Part shown: positions 1-7,519 of the stretch, one piece after another
Layout of the letters: each line of letters starts with the position of its first letter
How positions within the stretch are numbered: position 1 is the stretch's first letter
Source of the DNA: Aquitalea aquatica
GTDB taxonomy: Bacteria > Pseudomonadota > Gammaproteobacteria > Burkholderiales > Chromobacteriaceae
Assembly (NCBI RefSeq): GCF_013911085.1
Contig: NZ_JACERN010000030.1
Span: 124,001 to 188,000 of the forward strand
Length of the DNA stretch: 64,000 nucleotides
Direction of reading: 5' to 3'
Notes under the pieces: model-generated
Databases searched by the model: none
The model's input: only the letters and a program-made list of their open reading frames with translations
Told to the model about the DNA's origin: nothing
Program-made: the position numbers and the translations under genes

Positions 1-1159
1 GCGCCTGCATCAGCCGCATATTGTGCTGCGGAGCCCCTTCCTTGCCAATGCAAGCTCCACGGCAACGCCCGCTGCTGATTCCCGCACAGCCCACGCCCTT
101 GCGGCTGGTCAGTGCCTCCACCCCCAGTACCGACTGACACAAGCCGTTGCCATTGGCGATTTCCGCCAATACCTTGCGTGCCTCTTTCGGGCTGCGAAAC
201 AGCCCATAAAGATCAGCCGTGCGGCTGAAGTCCAGCTGATCGGCATAGACGATGGCCGGCCGCATGAACTCGCCCTGACCATGGTCCAGCTGAATCGAGC
301 ACAAATCGTTCGCCAACCGGCTGCGGTGATTGTAGAAGGGCTGCAGTTCACGCAGCAGACGCTGCTCCAGCAGATGCGCCCCCAGATCGCCCACGGTTTC
401 CTGACACTCGATACGACGGATCGGCCGCTGTATCGACGGGTCCTTGCCGTATTTGCCATCCTGCGCCAGTTGCGACACCACCTTGCCACGTACATTGCTG
501 GCGCGCCCCACATATAGCGCAGCGCCCTTTTCACCCCAAATGGTATAGACGCCGGGCAGATCAGGCAGATCATCCACCAACGCGGCATCCACCCCCGGCG
601 GCAGATCTGGCTGTGCCAGCACCTGACCGATCGCCAGCTGTACCGCCTCTTCGCCCAGTTCCGCCATGGCCGATTGCAAAAACAGTAACAAGGCTTCGGC
701 ATCGGCCATCGCCCGGTGCCGGTCTGGCAATTGCAGGCCATGGCGCTGGATGATGCTGTCCAGATTGTGTTTGAAATGCTGCGGGTACAAGCGGCGTGAC
801 AGCTTTACCGTACACAGCGTGGCCGATTGCAGACGCAGACCGACACGACGGAACTCGTTACGCAGGAAACCGTAATCAAACCGCACATTGTGTGCCAGCA
901 ACAAACGACCTTGCAGCATGGGCAGCAGCTCGGCCGCGATGGCGGCAAAGGGCGGCTGCGCCTGCACCATCTCATTGCTGATGCCGGTCATGTTTTCGAT
1001 GAAGGGCGGAATCGGCTGCAAGGGATTGACCAGGGTCTGATAGCGCCGTAGCTGATCGCCATCCAGCATGATCAGACCGATTTCAGTGATGCGGTCGCGA
1101 CCGATATGGCCGCCAGTGGTTTCCAGGTCGACAATGGCCCAGGGGATATCAAACAGCAT
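1..1159 (-). CDS. DEDDh 3'-5' exonuclease fused to GIY-YIG nuclease domain (3' end outside window)
   Basis: An open frame of at least 386 codons starts at an ATG at 1159 and runs off the left edge. The N-terminus has the exonuclease ExoI motif IVDLETTG (about residues 8-15), followed by further DEDDh features (HNVRFDYGFL, then HRAMADAEA), as in DNA polymerase III epsilon/RNase T-type proofreading nucleases. Around residue 200 it changes to a GIY-YIG domain (LPGVYTIWGEKG, then ALYVGRASN), like UvrC/Cho. Exonuclease plus GIY-YIG fusions are a known bacterial class annotated as epsilon-like/Cho repair nucleases. A role in excision or recombination repair is inferred. It is transcribed away from the tRNA array. 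The C-terminus is not seen. Confidence 0.85.
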   Translation of the reverse strand, partial: MLFDIPWAIVDLETTGGHIGRDRITEIGLIMLDGDQLRRYQTLVNPLQPIPPFIENMTGISNEMVQAQPPFAAIAAELLPMLQGRLLLAHNVRFDYGFLRNEFRRVGLRLQSATLCTVKLSRRLYPQHFKHNLDSIIQRHGLQLPDRHRAMADAEALLLFLQSAMAELGEEAVQLAIGQVLAQPDLPPGVDAALVDDLPDLPGVYTIWGEKGAALYVGRASNVRGKVVSQLAQDGKYGKDPSIQRPIRRIECQETVGDLGAHLLEQRLLRELQPFYNHRSRLANDLCSIQLDHGQGEFMRPAIVYADQLDFSRTADLYGLFRSPKEARKVLAEIANGNGLCQSVLGVEALTSRKGVGCAGISSGRCRGACIGKEGAPQHNMRLMQA

Positions 1160-1351
1160 GCAGTCTCGTCGGGCAAAAAATGGGCCGGCACAACCGGCAG
1201 GGGATGGATTCAGCACCAAGGCTGATCCGCAGCGCCATCTTACACGGCCAGCCAACATTTGCCGAACCCGCCCGCCAAGGCGCACTGCGGCTGGCGCAAC
1301 AGCCCTGCCCCGCGTTTCGACTGGCAAAGCAAAAAAATATTTGTCGCAGTG

Positions 1352-1380
1352 TTGACACAAAAAAAGTGAATCTGTATAGT
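1352..1380 (+). promoter_or_regulatory. Sigma-70 promoter of the tRNA array
   Basis: A perfect -35 TTGACA (1352-1357) and a -10 TATAGT (1375-1380) are separated by exactly 17 bp and lie 36 bp before the first tRNA. This is the strongest consensus promoter I see in the window and fits a stable-RNA operon. Confidence 0.85.
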
Positions 1381-1416
1381 TCGCCCTCTCGAAAGACAAA
1401 ACGTTTTCGAGACAGT

Positions 1417-1493
1417 GCACCCGTAGCTCAGTTGGATAGAGTATTTGGCTACGAACCAAAGGGTCGGGCGTTCGAATCGCTCCGGGTGCACCA
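1417..1493 (+). tRNA. tRNA-Arg(ACG), copy 1
   Basis: A 77-nt cloverleaf with an encoded CCA end. The acceptor stem GCACCCG pairs with CGGGTGC, and the T-loop contains TTCGAAT. The anticodon loop CTACGAA (1449-1455) carries ACG at 1451-1453, read as inosine-CG, which decodes CGU/CGC/CGA arginine codons. It is identical to the copy at 1581-1657. Confidence 0.97.
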
Positions 1494-1500
1494 CTACAGC

Positions 1501-1575
1501 GTCCCTATAGTTTAGCGGTTAGAACACCGCCCTTTCACGGCGGTAGCCGGGGTTCGATTCCCCGTGGGGACGCCA
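1501..1575 (+). tRNA. tRNA-Glu(TTC), copy 1
   Basis: A 75-nt cloverleaf with an encoded CCA end. The acceptor stem is GTCCCTA/TGGGGAC (one T-G wobble). The anticodon loop CTTTCAC has TTC at 1534-1536, decoding GAA/GAG. It starts 7 nt after tRNA-Arg copy 1 and is identical to the copy at 1660-1734. Confidence 0.97.
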
Positions 1576-1580
1576 GCTTT

Positions 1581-1657
1581 GCACCCGTAGCTCAGTTGGA
1601 TAGAGTATTTGGCTACGAACCAAAGGGTCGGGCGTTCGAATCGCTCCGGGTGCACCA
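1581..1657 (+). tRNA. tRNA-Arg(ACG), copy 2
   Basis: Base-for-base identical to the 1417-1493 gene, so it was produced by tandem duplication of the Arg-Glu pair or is kept identical by gene conversion. It lies 5 nt after tRNA-Glu copy 1. Confidence 0.97.
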
Positions 1658-1659
1658 AA

Positions 1660-1734
1660 GTCCCTATAGTTTAGCGGTTAGAACACCGCCCTTTCACGGC
1701 GGTAGCCGGGGTTCGATTCCCCGTGGGGACGCCA
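1660..1734 (+). tRNA. tRNA-Glu(TTC), copy 2
   Basis: Identical to the 1501-1575 gene. It begins only 2 nt after tRNA-Arg copy 2 and is the last tRNA before the terminator hairpin at 1747. Confidence 0.97.
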
Positions 1735-1744
1735 GGATTCAAGA

Positions 1745-2269
1745 TCAAGCCCAGTCGCAAGACTGGGCTTTTTCATTGCCCGCGCAACATAAGCTCTCCG
1801 CACGAGCCTGCAAGGCAATCTCTACTGCAGCTCCCTTGGGTAGTTCAGCCACCCCTACTGATGTACGTGCATGACGCCCAACATCACCCATCACCTGCAG
1901 CAACAGTTCCGATGCAGCATCAGCCACCTCGCTCTGCTGTGTGAAACCGGCCGCCGAACGCACATAAACCGTCATGGTCAACATGCGGGCAATCTGATCC
2001 AGGCTGCCCAACTCCCGTCGCAGCAATGCCAAGCAACGCAACACGGCAATGCGAGCTGCCCGCTGCGCAGTGGCCAGATCCACCTCTCCGCCTACCGCGC
2101 CTTTCACCACCACCTCACTGCCGATGCGCGGCACCTGCCCGCTGACATACAAGTAATTGCCATCCCGTATAACCGCCTGATAATTCCCGCCAACGCGTAT
2201 TTCATCGTTCGCATCAAAACCGACTGCCGCAGCTTGCTGCAAAAAGCGCTCTGCCCTGGTTTCTGCCAT
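1745..2269 (-). CDS. RidA/YjgF/UK114-family protein
   Basis: A 174-residue RidA-family protein. The family hydrolyses reactive enamine/imine intermediates released by PLP enzymes. Family hallmarks are visible: YLYVSGQVPR, the long helix with RCLALLRRELGSLDQI, TMTVYVRS and the C-terminal SVGVAELPKGAAVEI strand. It is longer than the classical ~130-residue RidA and resembles the YjgF-like subgroup of about 150-170 residues. The start at 2269 is chosen for the GAGAGGAG ribosome site just upstream, although the frame is open further 5'. The last residues (AQSCDWA) are encoded by the tRNA-array terminator hairpin and look like read-through into it rather than conserved protein. Downstream of coq7 on the same strand, but separated from it by a terminator. 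Confidence 0.9.
   Translation of the reverse strand: MAETRAERFLQQAAAVGFDANDEIRVGGNYQAVIRDGNYLYVSGQVPRIGSEVVVKGAVGGEVDLATAQRAARIAVLRCLALLRRELGSLDQIARMLTMTVYVRSAAGFTQQSEVADAASELLLQVMGDVGRHARTSVGVAELPKGAAVEIALQARAESLCCAGNEKAQSCDWA
1747..1773 (+). terminator. Terminator of the tRNA array, lying inside the 3' end of ridA
   Basis: Stem AAGCCCAGTC / GACTGGGCTT with a GCAA tetraloop, followed by TTT. It is placed 12 nt after the last tRNA. The same bases are the last codons and stop of the convergent RidA gene, so the hairpin is also protein-coding on the other strand. Confidence 0.85.
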
Positions 2270-2283
2270 TGTCTCTCCTCCAA

Positions 2284-2310
2284 TAAAAACGCCACCATTC
2301 AGGTGGCGTC
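2284..2310 (-). terminator. Rho-independent terminator after coq7
   Basis: On the minus strand, the stem ACGCCACC / GGTGGCGT with loop TGAAT is followed by TTTTATTG. It lies 30 nt past the coq7 stop and just before the ridA ribosome site, so the two genes are separate transcription units. Confidence 0.85.
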
Positions 2311-2338
2311 TTGACGTGAACCGGACCTTCCCTGCCAA

Positions 2339-2959
2339 CTATACGCGATAGCTGGTAGCCGTCATCAGCTTGGCAGTCAGTTTCATCAATCCCTTAACCG
2401 GTGCCGGCAGGCTGGCTGCACCAAACTCATGCGCCATATCGGCATGGCGCAACTCGTCGTCCCGCATCTGGGTGACAATGGCACGACTTTTGGCATCCGC
2501 CTCGGGCAGCGCCGTCAGGTGACTATCCAGGTGAGCGCCAACCTGATGCTCGGTCTCCTCCAGAAAACCCAGGTTCCACTTGTCGCCCAGCAAGCCTGCC
2601 GTCACACCGATCGCCAGCGAGCCCGTATACCACAGCGGCCCCAGCAGACTGGGCTGACCACCCAGTTCGCGAATGCGCTGCTCGGTCCAGGCCAGATGCT
2701 CCACCTCCTCAAAGGCAGCATGCTGCAGCGCTTCACGCGCCTGCTGATTGCGAGCGGTCAGTGCCTGCCCCTGATACAGCGCCTGGGCACACACCTCACC
2801 ACAATGATTCACCCGCATCAGGCCCATGGCATGGCGCTTTTCCGCCGTGCCGAGTTCAGCCTCTTCCAGCCCGGCATCCGGCCGCGGCCGCTGGCTTTGC
2901 GCCGGCGCAAACAGGGTGCGCAGACCCTTGTCAAATTCGGTAATCAGCGTGTCAAACAT
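2339..2959 (-). CDS. coq7: 3-demethoxyubiquinol 3-hydroxylase Coq7
   Basis: 206 residues. A di-iron carboxylate enzyme that carries out the penultimate hydroxylation in ubiquinone synthesis at the inner membrane. Ferritin-like metal ligands are seen as E in [10 protein letters not shown], the EVEH in [11 protein letters not shown], the E/H in ETEHQVGAH and the ELRH in [11 protein letters not shown]. The hydrophobic [13 protein letters not shown] segment is the membrane-associated part. The start at 2959 is preceded by AGGAA. It is divergent from ppa with about 127 bp between. Confidence 0.96.
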   Translation of the reverse strand: MFDTLITEFDKGLRTLFAPAQSQRPRPDAGLEEAELGTAEKRHAMGLMRVNHCGEVCAQALYQGQALTARNQQAREALQHAAFEEVEHLAWTEQRIRELGGQPSLLGPLWYTGSLAIGVTAGLLGDKWNLGFLEETEHQVGAHLDSHLTALPEADAKSRAIVTQMRDDELRHADMAHEFGAASLPAPVKGLMKLTAKLMTATSYRV

Positions 2960-3026
2960 AGTGTTCCTGATTGGTGCACAAATCCGTCAAAGATTATACC
3001 TGTGCACCGCACAAGACGGCAGCTGC

Positions 3027-3035
3027 TGATATAAT
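3027..3035 (+). promoter_or_regulatory. Extended -10 promoter for ppa
   Basis: A perfect extended -10 (TGATATAAT: TG, one base, TATAAT at 3030-3035) lies about 50 nt before the ppa start. No good -35 is seen at the proper distance, as is usual for extended -10 promoters. Confidence 0.6.
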
Positions 3036-3086
3036 CCTGCAAGAATTTCCATGTAAACAACCACCATTACCAAAGGATTCTGCCTG

Positions 3087-3614
3087 ATGAACCTGGAACT
3101 CATCGGCCCGGGCAAAGACATGCCGGGCGACTTCAACGTCGTGATCGAAATCTCCGCCAACGCTGCGCCGATCAAATACGAATTCGACAAAGAGTGGAAC
3201 ACCCTGGTGGTTGACCGTTTCATGGGCACCTCCATGATGTACCCGGCCAACTACGGCTTCGTGCCGCAAACCCTGGCTGGCGATGGCGACCCGGTTGACG
3301 TGCTGGTGGTTACCCCCTTCCCGCTGCCCCCGGGCGTGGTGATCCGCTGTCGTGCCCTGGGCCTGATCAAGATGGAAGACGACGGTGGCGTGGATGCCAA
3401 ATTGGTTGCCGTTCCGGTTGAAAAACTGTGCCCGATGTATAAATCCATCCAGAAACTGGAAGACCTGCCGGAACTGCTGCGCGCGCAGATGGTGCACTTC
3501 TTCGAGCACTACAAGGATCTGGAAAAGGGCAAATGGGTCAAGATCAACGGTTGGGGCACCCTGGAAGATGCCAAGACCGAACTGGTGGAAGGCATTGCTC
3601 GCTTCGGCAAGTAA
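3087..3614 (+). CDS. ppa: Inorganic pyrophosphatase (family I)
   Basis: 175 residues, the usual length of the bacterial hexameric soluble enzyme. It hydrolyses pyrophosphate to two phosphates in the cytosol and pulls biosynthetic reactions forward. The family signature DGDPVDV is at residues 66-71, containing the metal-binding aspartates. The substrate-binding YEFDK (31-35) and MYPANYGF (51-58) are intact. It is preceded by AAGGA. Monocistronic between a divergent coq7 and the terminator at 3665. Confidence 0.97.
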   Translation: MNLELIGPGKDMPGDFNVVIEISANAAPIKYEFDKEWNTLVVDRFMGTSMMYPANYGFVPQTLAGDGDPVDVLVVTPFPLPPGVVIRCRALGLIKMEDDGGVDAKLVAVPVEKLCPMYKSIQKLEDLPELLRAQMVHFFEHYKDLEKGKWVKINGWGTLEDAKTELVEGIARFGK

Positions 3615-3664
3615 ACCTGTCTACCTCGCCCGTCCTGCGGGCAATTTGTCCCTGCAGGCAAGAC

Positions 3665-3693
3665 AAAACGCCAGTGCATGCACTGGCGTTTTT
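3665..3693. terminator. Bidirectional terminator between ppa and the small secreted gene
   Basis: A 22-bp perfect palindrome, ACGCCAGTGC / GCACTGGCGT around AT, is flanked by AAAA on the left and TTTTT on the right. It can end ppa (+) and the convergent 69-residue gene (-). Confidence 0.9.
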
Positions 3694-3734
3694 GCATTCA
3701 GAGAGACCCGACAGGAAAACTGCCGGCAGTCTGC

Positions 3735-3944
3735 TTAATGGTTGCGATAGTTGGCCGCATTGGCTGCAATGGCCTTACCGGCATGATCATCAGCAGCCTT
3801 GCGCTGTGCATCGCTCTGGCTGAACTGCTGCTCGTATTTCTGTACAGCATCCTTATCCGGACGGCTGCGCACATCACTCTCGGCCATAGCAGTGGCGACC
3901 AGGGCATTAGAAACAACAAGGGCCAGCATCAAATTCTTCAACAT
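3735..3944 (-). CDS. Small exported protein of unknown function
   Basis: 69 residues. The N-terminus (MLKNLMLALVVSNALVATAMA) is a convincing Sec signal peptide with an AMA-E cleavage site near residue 21. The mature part of about 48 residues is hydrophilic, rich in A, D, K and Q, and has no cysteine. A GGAG ribosome site lies just upstream. I do not recognise a family. It is divergent from the LysR gene at 4159 and ends at the shared terminator with ppa. A periplasmic location is inferred from the signal only. Confidence 0.7.
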   Translation of the reverse strand: MLKNLMLALVVSNALVATAMAESDVRSRPDKDAVQKYEQQFSQSDAQRKAADDHAGKAIAANAANYRNH

Positions 3945-4158
3945 GATTCACTCCATTCGGTTAGCTGAATGCAAGCTTTACGCAGCGAACTATCAAATAT
4001 GCTTCAATTTTTTTGATGTCAATACTTGATAGATCTGTACAATTAGTGCTTGAAAAACTGCCTTATCACTTGCATCGGGTTGGTGAAACAGATAATAAAC
4101 GCGAGTGATTCCTGTTGATAGCGAAATGATCTGAACAGCTAATTCAAAAAATTCGAAC

Positions 4159-5058
4159 ATGAAAATATCTCTGGATGCCCTACTGGTACTGGATGCCATC
4201 GATCGCAACGGTAGCTTTGCCGCCGCTGCGGACGAACTGCACCGGGTAACATCAGCCGTCAGCTACGTGATCCAGAAGCTGGAACAAGACCTGGATGTCC
4301 AACTATTCGACCGTAGCGGACACCGCGCCCGCCTGACCGCCGCCGGACAAGTCCTGCTGCGCGATGGCCGCAATCTGCTGGATGCCGCACGCACGGTAGA
4401 ACACCGCCTGCTGCAACAGGCTGCCGGCTGGGAAAGCGAGCTGGTCATCACCATCGGTGATCTCGTCCCCTTTGAGCAACTCATTCCGCTCATCGCCCGC
4501 TTCGACCAGCTGGGTAGTGGCACGCAGTTGCGCTTTACCCGCGAGGTATTCGGTGGCATCTGGGATGCGCTATATGACGCACGCGCCGACCTGGTACTGG
4601 GGGCGCCCGGCCACCCTCCTGCAGGCGACTATTTCCACCGGGAAATCGGCTCTGTTGATTTCGTGTTTCTGGTCAGCCCACAACACCCACTAGCCGCTGC
4701 ACCCGAGCCACTGGCGGCGCATACTCTGCGCCAGCACCGGATTATTTCCTTGGGCGACACCTCGCGCCGCTTACCGACACGAACTGCAGGCATACTTAAC
4801 GGGCAGGACGTACTGACCGTCCATACACTGGATGCAAAGCTGGCACTGATGATCGCAGGGCTGGGTATTGGCTACCTGCCGCGCATGCTCGCCGCTCCCT
4901 ATCTGCAAAACGGCCAACTTGTGGAAAAATCACTCAAGGAAAAGCGCAGTTGCACCAAGATGTTTTACGCATGGAAAGAAGAATCTCCCGGCAAAGCACT
5001 CGCCTGGTTTATTGACAACCTGGCACTCGCCATCCAGCAACAGCAACTGATCATATAA
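4159..5058 (+). CDS. LysR-family transcriptional regulator
   Basis: 299 residues. An N-terminal winged helix-turn-helix (about 1-60: LDALLVLDAIDRNGSFAAAADELHRV, then TSAVSYVIQKLE) is followed by a two-lobed effector domain. The sequence resembles the YhaJ/DhaK-type subgroup of LysR proteins, where Val/Ser replace the usual QP in the recognition helix. No clear ribosome site precedes the ATG. The next gene, a 6PGDH-like protein, starts 9 nt after the stop, so the two are probably co-transcribed. The effector is unknown. Confidence 0.85.
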   Translation: MKISLDALLVLDAIDRNGSFAAAADELHRVTSAVSYVIQKLEQDLDVQLFDRSGHRARLTAAGQVLLRDGRNLLDAARTVEHRLLQQAAGWESELVITIGDLVPFEQLIPLIARFDQLGSGTQLRFTREVFGGIWDALYDARADLVLGAPGHPPAGDYFHREIGSVDFVFLVSPQHPLAAAPEPLAAHTLRQHRIISLGDTSRRLPTRTAGILNGQDVLTVHTLDAKLALMIAGLGIGYLPRMLAAPYLQNGQLVEKSLKEKRSCTKMFYAWKEESPGKALAWFIDNLALAIQQQQLII

Positions 5059-5067
5059 GGCCAAGCG

Positions 5068-5793
5068 ATGTTTCAGCCTCAGGGCAGCGCTCCTCATCTG
5101 CACTGGCTCAGCCAGCGCCTGCAAGCACGCACCCTGCTGCGCGCGGCGGGCGCACGCCTGCCCGCGTGGCTGCCAGCAGACTGGCAAGGCTTTGCCGGAG
5201 AGCGCTGCTGGCTGGATCTGGCAACAGATGATAGCGGCCGCTTGCTGGAACGTGCCGAGCATTGCCGGCAACACGACATTGCCTTGCTGGAGGTGTGTGG
5301 CCAATGGCTGCCACAAGGTGAGCAGTTTGGTTTCATGCTGCTTTGTGGCGGCGAATTACCCGCCACCAGCGAAGCCCGTAGCTGGTTGGATTGCGCGGCT
5401 CCGCTAGCCGGCGGCTGGCTGCATTGCGGGCCGCTGGGCAGTGCCCGCTATACGCTGCATGTCATCAACGCCATGCGCCATACCTGGCAACTGGCCTTAC
5501 AAGCACTGCCGGCCACTGGCCAGCCTTCCTGCATCAACTGGGAACAGCTCATGCAGCAGCAAAGTGAACTGGCCGACAAGCTGTATTTGCTCTCTGCCAG
5601 CTATCTGCAGCGCCAGGGGATCGATGCTGCTGCATATAGTGCCAGCGAGGCACGCAGCAACTTCGCCCTGCCCGTTGCGGCACAAAGCCACTTTGCCGCC
5701 AACCTGGCCATCCTCATTGTGCTGGCCATGCAACAACGCGAAACCTTGCACAGCATGCTGCAGCAGGTGTTCTCCACGCTGCACAACACTTAG
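5068..5793 (+). CDS. 6-phosphogluconate-dehydrogenase-like protein lacking the NADP fold and catalytic residues
   Basis: 241 residues. Not an obvious family member at first sight. However, the stretch from about residue 50 to 145 follows the order of motifs of decarboxylating 6PGDH: a DxxxDD...ERAEHCRQHDIALLEV segment (cf. family D-G-G-N...RRA...GI.FLDVG), then GFMLLCGGE (cf. YCLMVGG), then GGWLHCGPLGSARYTLHVINAMRH (cf. GYLHCGPxGAGHFVKMVHNGIEYG). In that last motif the asparagine is kept, but the catalytic Lys and Glu positions read Leu and Arg. No GxGxxG NADP motif is present at the N-terminus. If this alignment is right, it is a pseudoenzyme. An AAGG ribosome site precedes it and it sits 9 nt after a LysR gene. 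Confidence 0.6.
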   Translation: MFQPQGSAPHLHWLSQRLQARTLLRAAGARLPAWLPADWQGFAGERCWLDLATDDSGRLLERAEHCRQHDIALLEVCGQWLPQGEQFGFMLLCGGELPATSEARSWLDCAAPLAGGWLHCGPLGSARYTLHVINAMRHTWQLALQALPATGQPSCINWEQLMQQQSELADKLYLLSASYLQRQGIDAAAYSASEARSNFALPVAAQSHFAANLAILIVLAMQQRETLHSMLQQVFSTLHNT

Positions 5794-5813
5794 CCAACAG
5801 AATGACAGGCAAT

Positions 5814-5841
5814 AAAAAACCCGCCGAGTGGCGGGTTTTTT
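5814..5841. terminator. Bidirectional terminator between the 6PGDH-like gene and the phasin
   Basis: AAAAAA, stem CCCGCC, loop GAGT, stem GGCGGG, TTTTTT: fully symmetric, so it works for both convergent genes. Confidence 0.9.
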
Positions 5842-5857
5842 GCATTGCAGCAACAAA

Positions 5858-6427
5858 TCAGGCAGCGGCAGGGGTCGCCGGCTTTTTGCGGCTTACTGCA
5901 GCAGCAGTAGCCTTGGCCTGGGTGCTGGCAGCTTCTACGCTGGCTTCAGCAATTTCAGCACTTACTTTTTTAGCAGTCTTGGACACACTTTCGAAAGCAG
6001 CGTTGGAGCTGTTAACGAAGGTTTTCAGTGCGGAAACCGCAACATCGGAACCAGCCGGGGCATTCTTGGACAGACGGTCCAGATTGCTCAGCAGCAGCTT
6101 GTTCTGTTCAGCCAGTTGCTCTTCCACGAAGGAGCTCAGCTCACCCTGGGTAGCTACAGCTACGTCGTAAACTTCGCGTGCCACGCTGAAAGCCTGGTCC
6201 AGGCTAGGCTGCGCCAGGCTGGTTTGCAGCTCGGCAAATGCCTTGGGGTCTTTCACTTCGGTCAGCGCCTTGAAGTGCTTGGCGTTGTTGTCCAGCAGCT
6301 TGCGGGTCAGTTCCAGCTGCAGGTTGGCAAAGCGCTCGGCACCTGCCAGAACGATGGAGGACAGGCGAATGGCTTTGTCGAACTGCGCCTGGCCGAGAGC
6401 AGAAAATTCTTGGGTGTTGGTAAACAT
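5858..6427 (-). CDS. Phasin family protein (PhaP-type)
   Basis: 189 residues, typical phasin length. Phasins coat polyhydroxyalkanoate granules and control their size and number. The phasin_2-like helical region spans about residues 1-130, with QFDKAIRLSSIVLAGAERFANLQLEL typical of the family. It ends in an alanine/lysine-rich tail (ATAAAVSRKKPATPAAA) like those used by granule-associated proteins for DNA contact. The protein is nearly all helical and lacks cysteine. No PHA synthase gene is in the window. Monocistronic, with its own terminator at 5814. Confidence 0.92.
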   Translation of the reverse strand: MFTNTQEFSALGQAQFDKAIRLSSIVLAGAERFANLQLELTRKLLDNNAKHFKALTEVKDPKAFAELQTSLAQPSLDQAFSVAREVYDVAVATQGELSSFVEEQLAEQNKLLLSNLDRLSKNAPAGSDVAVSALKTFVNSSNAAFESVSKTAKKVSAEIAEASVEAASTQAKATAAAVSRKKPATPAAA

Positions 6428-6781
6428 GGCTACTCCTGGAAATGTCGAAATACAACTCAGCTTTAACAGTCACAACAACCGTTTCGCCGCCAATGCTGCA
6501 CAGCAGCAAATGTAATTTAACCAAATCGTTTGCACAGGTCAAGAAAATGTTGCGCTGCACAATTCCGTAAACAGCTATTTTGTATGTGTTTTTACAACAT
6601 CAACATTCCAAATGAATGACAGTATTGCGACAATTACCGCTTGCTCACGGCTGGCTGATTTTTTTGCAGCGCAATATCAACAGAATACCGCGCCCGCCGA
6701 TTAGTTCACCGGCATTGAAAGGGGGGCGGCAAGCCAGTACACTCGCTCCATAGAAGAAATCTATTTATATAAAGCCTACTC
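6428..6781. other. Intergenic region between phasin and minC
   Basis: 354 bp between divergent genes, holding both promoters. It is clearly less GC-rich than its surroundings. A poly-G tract (GGGGGGCGGC near 6721) and an AT stretch (TATTTATATAAA, about 6762-6773) precede minC. I see no RNA gene or clear operator. Confidence 0.5.
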
Positions 6782-7495
6782 ATGAGCTCTGCGGTCACCG
6801 CCTTTGACATCAAATCTGCCAGTCTTGATCTGCTGGCCCTGATTCTCCGCACGGATAATCTGGAAGAACTGACTACTGCGCTGGAAGCCCGTTTCGGCCC
6901 GGCCGGTGATGCCCCGGCAGAAGCCTTCCTGCTGGATGTGGAAGCACTGGCAGCAGCCGCCGATGCTGATTATGGCCGTTTGTTGCCCATGCTCAGCCGC
7001 CACGGCATCCGTGCTGTCGCCCTGCGCCATCCAGATAGCAATATGGCCGAGGTCGCCAGCCGCTATGGCCTGGCTTATGTACGCGGCAATACCCCGCCGC
7101 GCCAAAACCTGAGCGAACCGGTAGCCAAGCCGGTCGAGGTGGCAGCGGCCCCTGCTCCGGTAGCTGCCATGATCATCGACCGCCCGGTTCGCGCCGGACA
7201 ACAGATTTACGCCCGTGGTGGCGACCTGGTGGTACTGGCCATGGTCAGTGCCGGTGCCGAAGTAATTGCCGACGGCAACATCCATATTTATGCCCCGCTG
7301 CGTGGCCGTGCACTGGCCGGCGCACGCGGCAACACGGCAGCCCGCATTTTCGTGCGCAGCATGGAGGCCGAACTGGTCTCCATTGCCGGGGTCTATCGCA
7401 CTATCGAACAGGCACTGCCCGACAGCATCAAGGGCAAGCCTACCCAGATCTATCTTGAAAACGAGCGCCTGGTCATGACCGCGCTTGGCGAATAA
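6782..7495 (+). CDS. minC: Septum site-determining protein MinC
   Basis: 237 residues. The FtsZ-polymerisation inhibitor recruited to the membrane by MinD to block division at the poles. The N-terminal FtsZ-binding domain is about residues 1-100. A variable Pro/Ala linker ([14 protein letters not shown]) follows. The C-terminal beta-helix dimerisation/MinD-binding domain contains [16 protein letters not shown] and the hallmark [17 protein letters not shown]. First gene of minCDE-oxyR; minD follows after 24 bp. Confidence 0.97.
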   Translation: MSSAVTAFDIKSASLDLLALILRTDNLEELTTALEARFGPAGDAPAEAFLLDVEALAAAADADYGRLLPMLSRHGIRAVALRHPDSNMAEVASRYGLAYVRGNTPPRQNLSEPVAKPVEVAAAPAPVAAMIIDRPVRAGQQIYARGGDLVVLAMVSAGAEVIADGNIHIYAPLRGRALAGARGNTAARIFVRSMEAELVSIAGVYRTIEQALPDSIKGKPTQIYLENERLVMTALGE

Positions 7496-7519
7496 TTCAA
7501 TTATCCAAAGGGATTTACC

